Below are positions 5,457-11,841 of a stretch of 11,841 bases of DNA, one piece after another. Each line of letters opens with the position of its first letter. Positions within the stretch are counted from its first letter, which is position 1. Both the position numbers and the translations under genes were made by a program. The stretch is from an uncultured Pseudomonadota bacterium (GTDB taxonomy: Bacteria; Desulfobacterota_B; Binatia; UBA9968): NCBI GenBank assembly GCA_946478635.1, contig CAMLCX010000107.1:1-11841 (forward strand). The letters are read 5' to 3'. Under the pieces are notes generated by a model. That model made no database searches, was not told the origin of the DNA, and saw only the letters and a list, made by a program, of their open reading frames with translations.

Positions 5457-8400
5457 CTAATGCATATTAACCGAGACGACTTTCGAAACTCCGGGTTCCG
5501 CCATGGTGATGCCGTAGAGGACCTCGGCGGCCTGCATGGATTTCTTGTTGTGCGTGACCAGGACAAATTGCGAGTGCGCGCTCATCTCTTGGATCATCTC
5601 GGTAAAGCGATCGATATTGGCGTCGTCGAGGGGGGCGTCGACCTCGTCGAGAAAACAGAAGGGGCTCGGCTTGGTCAAAAAGATCGCGAACAGCAAGCTC
5701 ACGGCGGTGAGGGCCTTCTCGCCGCCTGAAAGCAAGGTAATCGACTGCAGCTTTTTTCCAGGCGGCTGCACGATAATATCGACGCCGGTCTCGAGGAAGT
5801 CATTCTCGTCGGTCAGCACGAGTTTCGCTTTGCCGCCACGGAATAAGCGCGGGAAGATCGCTTCAAATTTTTCATTGATGGCATCGAAGCTCTCCTTGAA
5901 ACGCAGCCGGCAAATGCGATTGAGCTTGACGATGGTTTGCTGCAGGTCGGCGATGGAGCGCTCCAAATCTTCTTTTTGTTGGCTCATGAAACGGAAGCGC
6001 TCGGTGAGTTCCTCGTATTCGCCGATGGCGGCGAGATTGACTTCGCCCATGCGTTCCAGCCGGTTACGCAGGTCGTCGATCTCCGCGGTGAGTTCGGCTT
6101 GCGCCGGCGGAGTTTCGGGAAATTCCGGAGCAAGCGTTTCAAGCTGAACATCATATTTCTCGCGCAAGTTCATTGCCAGATGCTGCAGCTCTATCCGTTG
6201 CCCGGCCAGCGCCAGTTGAATGCGGCTCTTTTCCTCCTGGCAGGCATCAACCAGCGGCCGGATCTCTTTAAGGCTTTCGCCGATCTCGGCGAGACGCTTG
6301 GAAATCTGCCGATATTTTTGCCGGTCGGCTTGCAGCCTCTCGTCGAGGATTTGCAACTCCTCGCGGTTTTGGCCGAGTGAGTTCTGGGTCTCGGCCAGCG
6401 ACTGCTCGGTTTCCTCACGGCGCCGCCGATACTCGGCGATCTGCGCCTGGCGCGCCGCGATTTCGTGCGCGATATCTTCCTTGAGCTTTACCCGGTTCGC
6501 CAAATTGACGTGGGTGTTGTCGCGCTTTTCGCCCAATGCCGCATTGCGGATACGCGATTGCGTCACTGCGGCCTCGGCGGTCTCAAGCGAGTGGCTGATT
6601 TGCTGCAGTTCGCTTTGTTTCTGTGCCAACAGCCGCTCGCGTTGAACTTTTTCCTCGATGCGCGACTCGCCGTTTTCGCGGCAGTGGCGTATCTCATCTT
6701 CGAGAAGCTGCACGGCCGTGGTCAGATCGCTTTGTTCCTGAGTGAGGGCGCGCACCGCTTGCAAAAGGCGGTCATACTCTTGGTTGGCGGCGCGGCTTTC
6801 ATGTTCCAGACGTACCTTTTCGAGTTCGAGCCGATGAATTTCGGCGCCAAGAAGAGTCTTCTCGGTCGAGGCTTGTTCCACGGCTTGCCGAAGCTGCTCG
6901 CTTTCCCGCTCCTCATGACCGAGCTGAGCCTCGCCCTCGGAAAGAATGGTTTTCAGTTCGCGAATACGGCGCCGCTGGGCAAGAAAGCTGGTTTCCAGGG
7001 GCGTGCCGCTGCCGCCGGTCACCGTACCGATCGGATCGATTACTTCCCCTTCGGGCGTAACCAGCGTGCTGTAATAGCCATTGCGATTCCACAGCGCTAA
7101 ACCGGCTTGCAGGTTTTCCACCACGACTACGTCAGAAAGCAAATAATCGGCGATATCGCGATAACCTTCCTTTATCGAGATCATTTCCATCAAAGGCGCC
7201 ACGACCTCGGCTTCGCCCAGGGGCAACTCTTTGCGCGGTTTGCGAGACATCTCCAGGGGGATGAAACTGCCCCGGCCCGAAGCCTGGGTTTTTAAATATT
7301 CGATGGCTTCGATGCCCTCCTGGTGGCTTTTGACGATGACATATTGCAGCCGGTCACCCAATACGGCGGTCAGCGCCTTCTCGTAGCTTTCCGGCGCGTC
7401 GATGACTTCAGCGACCAGTCCATAAATACCATTGGGCGTCGTTTCCTGCTGTTTCTTGAGCATGATCGCGCGCACGCCCTCTTGATAGCCCTCGTAGTTC
7501 TTTTGCAGCTCTTCGAAGGACAACAAACGCGAGCGGTTCTCCTGGATCTGCTCCTTTAGCGCTGAGATTTTGGCTACCTGGTCTTCGCGACCTTTGTTCA
7601 GGTTCTGTAACAGAGCGGTCGCCTGCGCGGTTTCAATGGTGCGCTCGCGCAGTTCTTTGACGCACGTCGTGAGTGCGAGCAAGCTCGCGCTTTGCATCAT
7701 TTCACAGGAGGCCAGCGCCGTCGAAGCTTGCGTATGCTCTTCCCGGCTGCGCTCCAGCTCCCGCGAGATTTCGCCGTGCCGGCGTTCTTTGGCCAGGGCG
7801 TCATTTTTTAGATACGCGATCTGGTTTGCGATATCGATCAGCGCCGACTTTTCCTGCTCGAGTTCCCCTTGCAGCGAGCGCAAGCGTGCCTGCAGTATGG
7901 CGAGATCGCTTTCCTTCTCACGCAGGAAGGACTCCTCGAAAAGCGACAGCTGAATAAAGCTTTCCTTGGCATTGTTCAGCTCGGTGATTTCCCGGATTAG
8001 AAATTCGGTTCTTTCTTCAAGTTGCGCGAGCGATGCGCGCGCTTCAGCCTCGCTTTGCGCAAGTTGCCCCAAGTCCTTGTTGAAAAACTCGCACTTCTGC
8101 TCATCGGTTTGGATCGCGGCGCGGCGTTGGTAAACGGTTTCTTGCTGGGCGCCGAGCTCGCGATCGGTCTCCATGAGCGACAAGCGGACCGACTCATTTT
8201 CGGCTTCTTGACTGTGCAGGGACGCGAGATGTTCCGCCAGCCGATTTTCCACGTCCGCCAATTGGCTTTCCCGGCGCGCGATGTCTTCGGTAAAAGTTTC
8301 GCGCTGTAAAAAGGCCAAGCCGAGATCTTTTTCCTTGAGCTCGGATCGCAGCGCGCGATAGCGCTCGGCTTTCTTGGCTTGCAATTCCATGGCACGGATT

Positions 8401-9011
8401 TGCCGCTCGATTTCGCGCACGATGTCGTTGAGCCGGAGAAGATTTTGCTGCGTGCGCTCGAGTTTTTTTTCGGCGACGATTTTGCGGCTCTTGTACTTGC
8501 TCGTGCCGGCGGCTTCTTCGATCAAGCCGCGCCGCTCTTCGGGTTTGGAATTGACCAGCTCATCGACCTTGCCTTGCTCGACGATCGAGTAGGCCTTACT
8601 GCCCACGCCGGTGCCGAGAAACAGCTCGATCACGTCTTTCAAGCGGCAGGTGACTTTATTGATGGCGTATTCCGATTCGCCGGAGCGGAACAACCGCCGG
8701 GACACCATAATCTCGCTGAAGTTGGCGTACTCAGCGGGACCACGGTTATCCTCGTTATCGAAAGTGATCGAAACCTCGGCCATGCCGGTAGCCGGCAGGC
8801 TGTCGCTGCCGTTGAAGACGACGTCCTCCATTTGGTGTCCACGCAGGTGCCGGGCGCTTTGCTCGCCCATGGCCCACCGAAGGGCATCAACAATGTTGGA
8901 TTTGCCGCAGCCGTTGGGTCCCACCACCGCAGTGACGCCGGGATTCATCTCGATGACGGTCCGCTGCGCGAACGATTTAAAGCCAATCATTTCAAGGCGT
9001 TTTAGGCGCAT
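5457..9011 (-). CDS. smc: Chromosome partition protein Smc
   Basis: A complete 1184-residue SMC ATPase. The N-terminal head has Walker A GPNGCGKS (31-38), an arginine-finger-like RHLRG (54-58) and GTGVGSKAYS near 133-142. Heptad-rich coiled coil follows to about 505. The hinge (about 505-672) ends with the glycine-rich GTVTGGSG (662-669) used in hinge dimerisation. A second coiled coil leads to the C-terminal head with the ABC signature LSGGEK (1094-1099) and Walker B FCFLDEVD (D1122, E1123 catalytic). With ScpA and ScpB, not visible here, it forms the condensin that organises and segregates the chromosome. Length and motif set match the housekeeping protein rather than RecN, SbcC or defence-type SMC proteins. 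The ATG at 9011 has only a weak upstream GGA. It is probably the first gene of the long minus-strand cluster. Confidence 0.98.
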   Translation of the reverse strand: MRLKRLEMIGFKSFAQRTVIEMNPGVTAVVGPNGCGKSNIVDALRWAMGEQSARHLRGHQMEDVVFNGSDSLPATGMAEVSITFDNEDNRGPAEYANFSEIMVSRRLFRSGESEYAINKVTCRLKDVIELFLGTGVGSKAYSIVEQGKVDELVNSKPEERRGLIEEAAGTSKYKSRKIVAEKKLERTQQNLLRLNDIVREIERQIRAMELQAKKAERYRALRSELKEKDLGLAFLQRETFTEDIARRESQLADVENRLAEHLASLHSQEAENESVRLSLMETDRELGAQQETVYQRRAAIQTDEQKCEFFNKDLGQLAQSEAEARASLAQLEERTEFLIREITELNNAKESFIQLSLFEESFLREKESDLAILQARLRSLQGELEQEKSALIDIANQIAYLKNDALAKERRHGEISRELERSREEHTQASTALASCEMMQSASLLALTTCVKELRERTIETAQATALLQNLNKGREDQVAKISALKEQIQENRSRLLSFEELQKNYEGYQEGVRAIMLKKQQETTPNGIYGLVAEVIDAPESYEKALTAVLGDRLQYVIVKSHQEGIEAIEYLKTQASGRGSFIPLEMSRKPRKELPLGEAEVVAPLMEMISIKEGYRDIADYLLSDVVVVENLQAGLALWNRNGYYSTLVTPEGEVIDPIGTVTGGSGTPLETSFLAQRRRIRELKTILSEGEAQLGHEERESEQLRQAVEQASTEKTLLGAEIHRLELEKVRLEHESRAANQEYDRLLQAVRALTQEQSDLTTAVQLLEDEIRHCRENGESRIEEKVQRERLLAQKQSELQQISHSLETAEAAVTQSRIRNAALGEKRDNTHVNLANRVKLKEDIAHEIAARQAQIAEYRRRREETEQSLAETQNSLGQNREELQILDERLQADRQKYRQISKRLAEIGESLKEIRPLVDACQEEKSRIQLALAGQRIELQHLAMNLREKYDVQLETLAPEFPETPPAQAELTAEIDDLRNRLERMGEVNLAAIGEYEELTERFRFMSQQKEDLERSIADLQQTIVKLNRICRLRFKESFDAINEKFEAIFPRLFRGGKAKLVLTDENDFLETGVDIIVQPPGKKLQSITLLSGGEKALTAVSLLFAIFLTKPSPFCFLDEVDAPLDDANIDRFTEMIQEMSAHSQFVLVTHNKKSMQAAEVLYGITMAEPGVSKVVSVNMH

Positions 9012-9071
9012 AAAATCGGTTTCTATCCAGGGAATTTAAAGGCAGTTTTACCCGCTGGGAATCTGTTTGCA

Positions 9072-9101
9072 ATAGTCCCATAGGTACGTGAGGGCTGTCA
9101 A
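9072..9101 (-). promoter_or_regulatory. Predicted sigma70-type promoter of smc and the downstream gene cluster
   Basis: In the 235-nt spacer between the HNH gene and smc, the minus strand has a perfect TTGACA -35 box (9101-9096). After 18 nt comes GACTAT (9077-9072), a 3/6 -10 match. Transcription would start near 9065, giving a leader of about 54 nt. It is the best promoter in front of the smc-ftsY-erpA cluster. Confidence 0.5.
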
Positions 9102-9190
9102 GAGAAAATCACAATATACAGGGGATGTGAAAATACGTTACCGCAAGATATAGGCAGGCATTGCGCCATGTGGAACTTAATTTCACCATC

Positions 9191-9233
9191 AGCGCATGGG
9201 CGCTTTGCCGGCACCTGTCGAAGAACTCAGGTG
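9191..9233. other. Two short hairpins in the HNH-smc spacer
   Basis: Two perfect inverted repeats lie close together 14-56 bases past the HNH stop: AGCGC-ATGG-GCGCT (9191-9204) and CACCTG, 10-nt loop, CAGGTG (9212-9233). Neither is followed by a T run on the minus strand, so they are not standard intrinsic terminators, although their place suggests a role in ending or stabilising the HNH transcript. The rest of the spacer (9012-9246) shows no coding potential that I can support beyond the smc promoter. Confidence 0.3.
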
Positions 9234-9246
9234 GACCACTATAAAA

Positions 9247-9879
9247 CTACATTTCTAGCAGTTCGGTATTCCAGTAAGAGACGTCGACGGTGTTGAGGAA
9301 GGGCATCCATTCCTTATAGCGGGACATGCTGAAAGTCTCTTGCATGAAGGGGGTCCATTGGGGCTTTAGCGGCTTGCGTATAAGCGGCATGCTGGCCTGC
9401 TGCGGGGTCCGGCCGCCCTTCCGGCGATTACATTCGTGGCAGGAGCAGACGACATTTTCCCAAATCGACGTACCTCCTTGGGAGCGGGGGATTACGTGGT
9501 CGAGGTTGAGCTCCTGCCGAGGCAAGTGCCGGCCGCAGTATTGGCAAGTACATTTATCTCGCGCGTAAATATTGTAACGGCTAAATCGCACCTGCCTTTT
9601 TGGAACCCGGTCGTAGCTTACCAACAGGATGACTCGGGGCACACGAATGACCCGATTGACCAAACCAACGGTCTCATCGTGCGCCGAAATCGACAGATCC
9701 CCCCAGCTTGCAAAATCGAATGTCTGGTACTGATCGTTGACGGCTTTGGCGATGCCTTGATAAAGCAGCACGAAAGCGCGCCGCACCGAAGTGACGTGGA
9801 TCGGCAGATAAGATCGATTAAGAATTAAAACTTTAGTATTGAGGATGCCGTAAGCGGGCGCGGCGACCGGGTAACTCAT
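9247..9879 (-). CDS. HNH endonuclease family protein
   Basis: A 210-residue protein. The N-terminal part (about 14-45, KVLILNRSYLPIHVTSVRRA) matches the start of a widespread bacterial HNH family found as a single chromosomal gene. The C-terminal HNH/zinc module has C112-x2-C115, the D127-H128 pair, N142, then C147-x2-C150 and N151-R-R-K. The four cysteines should bind a structural zinc, while H128 with N142 and N151 form the beta-beta-alpha-metal nuclease centre. The biological role and target of this family are not established, so no gene symbol is given. The ATG at 9879 has AAGG 6 nt upstream. It is divergent from rng and has its own likely promoter. No homing-intron, transposase or restriction-methylase partner is adjacent. 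Confidence 0.9.
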   Translation of the reverse strand: MSYPVAAPAYGILNTKVLILNRSYLPIHVTSVRRAFVLLYQGIAKAVNDQYQTFDFASWGDLSISAHDETVGLVNRVIRVPRVILLVSYDRVPKRQVRFSRYNIYARDKCTCQYCGRHLPRQELNLDHVIPRSQGGTSIWENVVCSCHECNRRKGGRTPQQASMPLIRKPLKPQWTPFMQETFSMSRYKEWMPFLNTVDVSYWNTELLEM

Positions 9880-9930
9880 GATTGGCCTTCAATACCCATA
9901 CATCGGTTAAGGGGCGCTGATACTCTTTTA

Positions 9931-9959
9931 AAAGTAGCGGTCACGGGCACGGTTGTCAA
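9931..9959 (-). promoter_or_regulatory. Predicted promoter of the HNH gene
   Basis: The minus strand has a perfect TTGACA (9959-9954), a 17-nt spacer, then TACTTT (9936-9931), a weak -10 box. Transcription would start near 9924, about 45 nt before the ATG. A 10-bp perfect palindrome CTTTTAAAAG (9925-9934) overlaps the -10 box and start point and could be a protein-binding site or a chance AT-rich palindrome. Confidence 0.5.
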
Positions 9960-9990
9960 TTCGCCCAAGGGGGCTCATCACGGAGCTTCC

Positions 9991-10019
9991 TTGCAGTCAG
10001 GGGTATTTTCCTCTATAAA
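9991..10019 (+). promoter_or_regulatory. Predicted promoter of rng
   Basis: On the plus strand TTGCAG (9991-9996, a weak -35) is followed by 17 nt and TATAAA (10014-10019, 5/6 of the -10 consensus). Transcription would begin near 10027, leaving a leader of about 92 nt before the rng ATG. It is divergent from the HNH promoter, with about 30 bases between the two -35 boxes. Confidence 0.5.
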
Positions 10020-10032
10020 GGCAGCTAATTTC

Positions 10033-10070
10033 GTGAATGATTTTAGTGGATTCACCGTATTGCCCGGTGG
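10033..10070 (+). promoter_or_regulatory. Two mutually exclusive hairpins in the rng leader
   Basis: GTGAAT (10033-10038) can pair with ATTCAC (10050-10055) around an 11-nt loop. CACCG (10053-10057) can pair with CGGTG (10065-10069) around a 7-nt loop, with one extra U.G pair at the base. The two stems share CAC at 10053-10055, so only one can form fully at a time. RNase E and G genes elsewhere can be controlled through their 5' leaders; whether this one is has not been shown. Confidence 0.3.
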
Positions 10071-10118
10071 CTCCTTCGCAGACAATTCCCGCCAACACTG
10101 TTCGAATTGCCAAATTCT

Positions 10119-11627
10119 ATGAAGCAAGAGATTTATATAAGTTCGACGCCCCAGGAGAGCCGCATCGCCCTCATGGAAGACGGTTTGCTAGCCGAATTTC
10201 TAATCGAAAGAAAAGAGGAAATGGGCGTTGCCGGCAATATCTACAAAGGCAAAGTGGCGCGGGTGCTCCCAGGCATGCAGGCAGCCTTTATCGATATGGG
10301 TATGGAAAAGGCCGGGTTTCTCCACGCCTCGGATTTTTCCAGCGAACCCGGTGATGCGCAGTTGTTGAATGCGGCGGACGAAGTAGAGTTTGCCGAGCCG
10401 CCTAAGCCGCAGCCATCCCGTCGGCTGCCGCTCGAAAAGCAGCTCTCCCGTGGCGAAGAAATTCTCGTTCAAGTCGCCAAAGATCCGCTCGGCACCAAAG
10501 GCGCCAGAGTGACGTCGCACGTGTCGCTGCCGGGGCGCTACATGGTTTTCATGCCGGGGACAAAGCATATCGGCATCTCGCGCCGTATCGAGAGTGAAGA
10601 CGAACGCAAGCGGCTGAAAGAAATCGCCCAGTCTTTGCGCAATGAAAACGGCGGGTTTATCTTGCGCACCGCCTGCGAAGGGCGCAGCAAGCGCGAATTG
10701 CAGCGCGATCTCGCCTTTCTCATCCGGCTGTGGAAAGGCATCCAGAAAAAGGCCCAGAGCGCCGCCGCCCCGGCGCTGATTCATCAGGATCTCGATCTGA
10801 TCACGCGGGCGATTCGGGATTTTTTCTCGAACGACACCGAGCGAGTGGTGATCGACTCGCCCAAAGACCATCGGCGAGTCCTCGATTTCGTGCGTCACTT
10901 CATGCCGCGTCTCACATCGAAAATCGTCGCGTATACCGGCAAGGAGCCGCTCTTTGAGCAACAGGGCATCGAGGAGAAAGTCCTCAAAGCTTTGGATCGC
11001 CGGGTTTGGCTGCGATCGGGCGGCTATATCATCATCGAACGCACCGAAGCGCTCATCGCCGTGGACGTCAATACGGGGCGCTTTGTCGGCAAGCGCAATC
11101 AGGAAGAGACGATATTCAAAACCAATCTTGAGGCCACCCAGGAGGTCGTTCGCCAACTACGCCTGAGAAACGTCGGCGGCATCATCATCATCGATTTCAT
11201 CGACATGGAAAAGGAGGGCAATCGGAAAAAGGTTTATGAAGCCCTCAAAGAAGCGCTCAAGAAAGACAAGGCCCGGACCAACATCCTGAAAATTTCAGAG
11301 TTGGGCCTGGTGGAAATGACCCGCCAGCGCACGCGCGAGAGCTTGGAGAATCAGTTGCTGCGCCCGTGCCCGCACTGTGAAGGCCGCGGGAGAATAAAGT
11401 CGGCGGCGACCGTCGCCTACGATGTCCTGCGAGCGATCAAGCGCCAAAAAGCCAACGTCGACAACGGCAAAAACATCGTCGTCCGTTTGCATCCCGACAT
11501 CGCAAATTTCTTGTACGACGAAAAAAACAACAGCCTGGAAAATCTCGAGCGCGAGATCAACCACCGCATCATCATCAAAGCCAGCCAGGAACTGCATCAC
11601 GAAAAATACGAGATCGCCGAAGCGTAG
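10119..11627 (+). CDS. rng: Ribonuclease G (RNase E/G family)
   Basis: A 502-residue endoribonuclease that matches E. coli RNase G (489 aa) along its length and lacks the C-terminal scaffold of RNase E. An S1 RNA-binding domain (about 38-125) includes GNIYKGKVARVLPGMQAAF. It is followed by KDPLGTKGAR (121-130), the 5'-sensor/RNase H region, the catalytic metal site DVNTGR (D316) and IIIIDFIDM (D359), and the zinc-link CPHC (C417, C420). It should cut single-stranded AU-rich RNA and mature the 5' end of 16S rRNA. The start is the ATG at 10119 by family alignment (MKQEIYISSTPQE); an in-frame TTG at 10107 would add four residues. No Shine-Dalgarno is visible for either. A proline- and charge-rich stretch (about 88-112) lies between S1 strands, where family members vary. 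Confidence 0.97.
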   Translation: MKQEIYISSTPQESRIALMEDGLLAEFLIERKEEMGVAGNIYKGKVARVLPGMQAAFIDMGMEKAGFLHASDFSSEPGDAQLLNAADEVEFAEPPKPQPSRRLPLEKQLSRGEEILVQVAKDPLGTKGARVTSHVSLPGRYMVFMPGTKHIGISRRIESEDERKRLKEIAQSLRNENGGFILRTACEGRSKRELQRDLAFLIRLWKGIQKKAQSAAAPALIHQDLDLITRAIRDFFSNDTERVVIDSPKDHRRVLDFVRHFMPRLTSKIVAYTGKEPLFEQQGIEEKVLKALDRRVWLRSGGYIIIERTEALIAVDVNTGRFVGKRNQEETIFKTNLEATQEVVRQLRLRNVGGIIIIDFIDMEKEGNRKKVYEALKEALKKDKARTNILKISELGLVEMTRQRTRESLENQLLRPCPHCEGRGRIKSAATVAYDVLRAIKRQKANVDNGKNIVVRLHPDIANFLYDEKNNSLENLEREINHRIIIKASQELHHEKYEIAEA

Positions 11628-11643
11628 CCCGCCTGGGGATCAC

Positions 11644-11667
11644 TATCGGTTCAGCTGGTGACCGATA
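11644..11667 (+). other. Hairpin downstream of rng, possible transcript end
   Basis: Seventeen bases after the rng stop codon, TATCGGT (11644-11650) pairs perfectly with ACCGATA (11661-11667) around a 10-nt loop that itself contains the palindrome CAGCTG. There is no T run behind it, so it is a weak candidate for an intrinsic terminator and may act as a 3'-end stabiliser or depend on Rho. No gene is seen between it and 11767. Confidence 0.35.
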
Positions 11668-11767
11668 ATAGGACCACCGCGTGCTGATTCGGATCTCGAG
11701 AGAGTTTGGATCGTAAATTTAAGAAACAAGCGCCCCTGAGCTAGCCCCGATTTCGCGGAAAGGTAAG

Positions 11768-11841
11768 TCAGTTTTTCGGCCATGCCTGAATATTCGAGTC
11801 CGGTCGTAATTTCTTGCCATCGTAAGTTTCCCAGTGCGTGA
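11768..11841 (-). CDS. Possible C-terminal end of an unidentified protein, cut by the window edge
   Basis: From the right edge the minus strand is open for 23 codons to a TGA at 11770-11768 and ends HWETYDGKKLRPDSNIQAWPKN. The content (two W, Y, charged residues, no repeats) looks protein-like, and the position would make it convergent with rng. I do not recognise the protein. Another minus-strand frame is open over the same bases and runs longer, to about 11648, so the call rests on composition alone. Confidence 0.3.
   Translation of the reverse strand, partial: THWETYDGKKLRPDSNIQAWPKN

Noticed and set aside
8379..9005. Long plus-strand open frames opposite smc (also 6465-7100 and 5220-5729)
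   Set aside because: All are antisense to conserved Smc head or coiled-coil codons and show no recognisable domain.
9243..9263. AACTGC/GTAGTT hairpin followed by TTAT as an intrinsic terminator for the HNH gene
   Set aside because: The stem is AT-rich with a wobble pair, includes the stop codon, and has only two T beyond the stem before an A.
5457..9879. Adjacent SMC ATPase and HNH nuclease as a possible defence system of the Lamassu or Wadjet kind
   Set aside because: Smc is the full-length housekeeping form with a canonical hinge and both head motifs, followed by ftsY. The HNH gene has its own promoter and a 235-nt spacer, and no other defence genes are present.
10200..11156. A 318-codon open frame on the minus strand opposite rng
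   Set aside because: It lies wholly antisense to a strongly conserved gene; its composition is that of a GC-rich shadow frame and it has no family motif.
11730..11750. GCCCC repeats around GAGCTAGC downstream of rng as a terminator hairpin
   Set aside because: The GCCCC copies are direct rather than inverted, so they cannot pair; only the 6-bp palindrome GCTAGC remains.

Overview
The window is a chromosomal housekeeping block from a Gram-negative-type bacterium with moderately high GC (roughly mid-50s % by eye). I see no mobile element, CRISPR array, integrase, plasmid gene or virulence gene. The gene set (full-length Smc, a short FtsY without an acidic N-terminal domain, a stand-alone RNase G, ErpA, CoaD next to RsmD, and an initiator tRNA) fits a deltaproteobacterium-like or related uncultured lineage. 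That placement is inference from gene content and general protein character, not from a search.

Layout. The left edge cuts an initiator tRNA-Met gene on the minus strand (1-55). Its likely promoter (73-101) sits in the leader of a plus-strand Nudix hydrolase (116-556). That gene meets a class I aminotransferase (553-1749, minus) tail to tail, with stop codons that overlap. From there to 9011 everything is on the minus strand and reads, in order of transcription: smc, ftsY, erpA, an MDR-family oxidoreductase, rsmD, coaD, aminotransferase. Gaps are 66 nt or less except for 114 nt before the oxidoreductase, so this may be one long operon with internal promoters. The last three genes are tightly coupled (gaps of 9 and 12 nt downstream of rsmD), with Shine-Dalgarno sequences that overlap the preceding stop codons.

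Upstream of smc a 235-nt spacer separates it from an HNH-endonuclease-family gene (9247-9879, minus). A divergent promoter region follows, and then rng for RNase G (10119-11627, plus). The right edge probably holds the last codons of a minus-strand gene (11768-11841). No gene-free stretch exceeds 300 bases.

Functionally the genes cover chromosome organisation (Smc), membrane protein targeting (FtsY), Fe-S cluster delivery (ErpA), rRNA methylation and RNA processing (RsmD, RNase G), CoA synthesis (CoaD), amino-acid transamination and nucleotide clean-up (Nudix). I did not find a new multi-gene system. The points most worth a second look are small-scale. They are an initiator tRNA lacking one of the three conserved G:C pairs, reciprocal terminators embedded in two convergent genes, a hairpin at the ftsY/erpA junction, an oxidoreductase lacking one zinc cysteine, and overlapping alternative hairpins in the rng leader.
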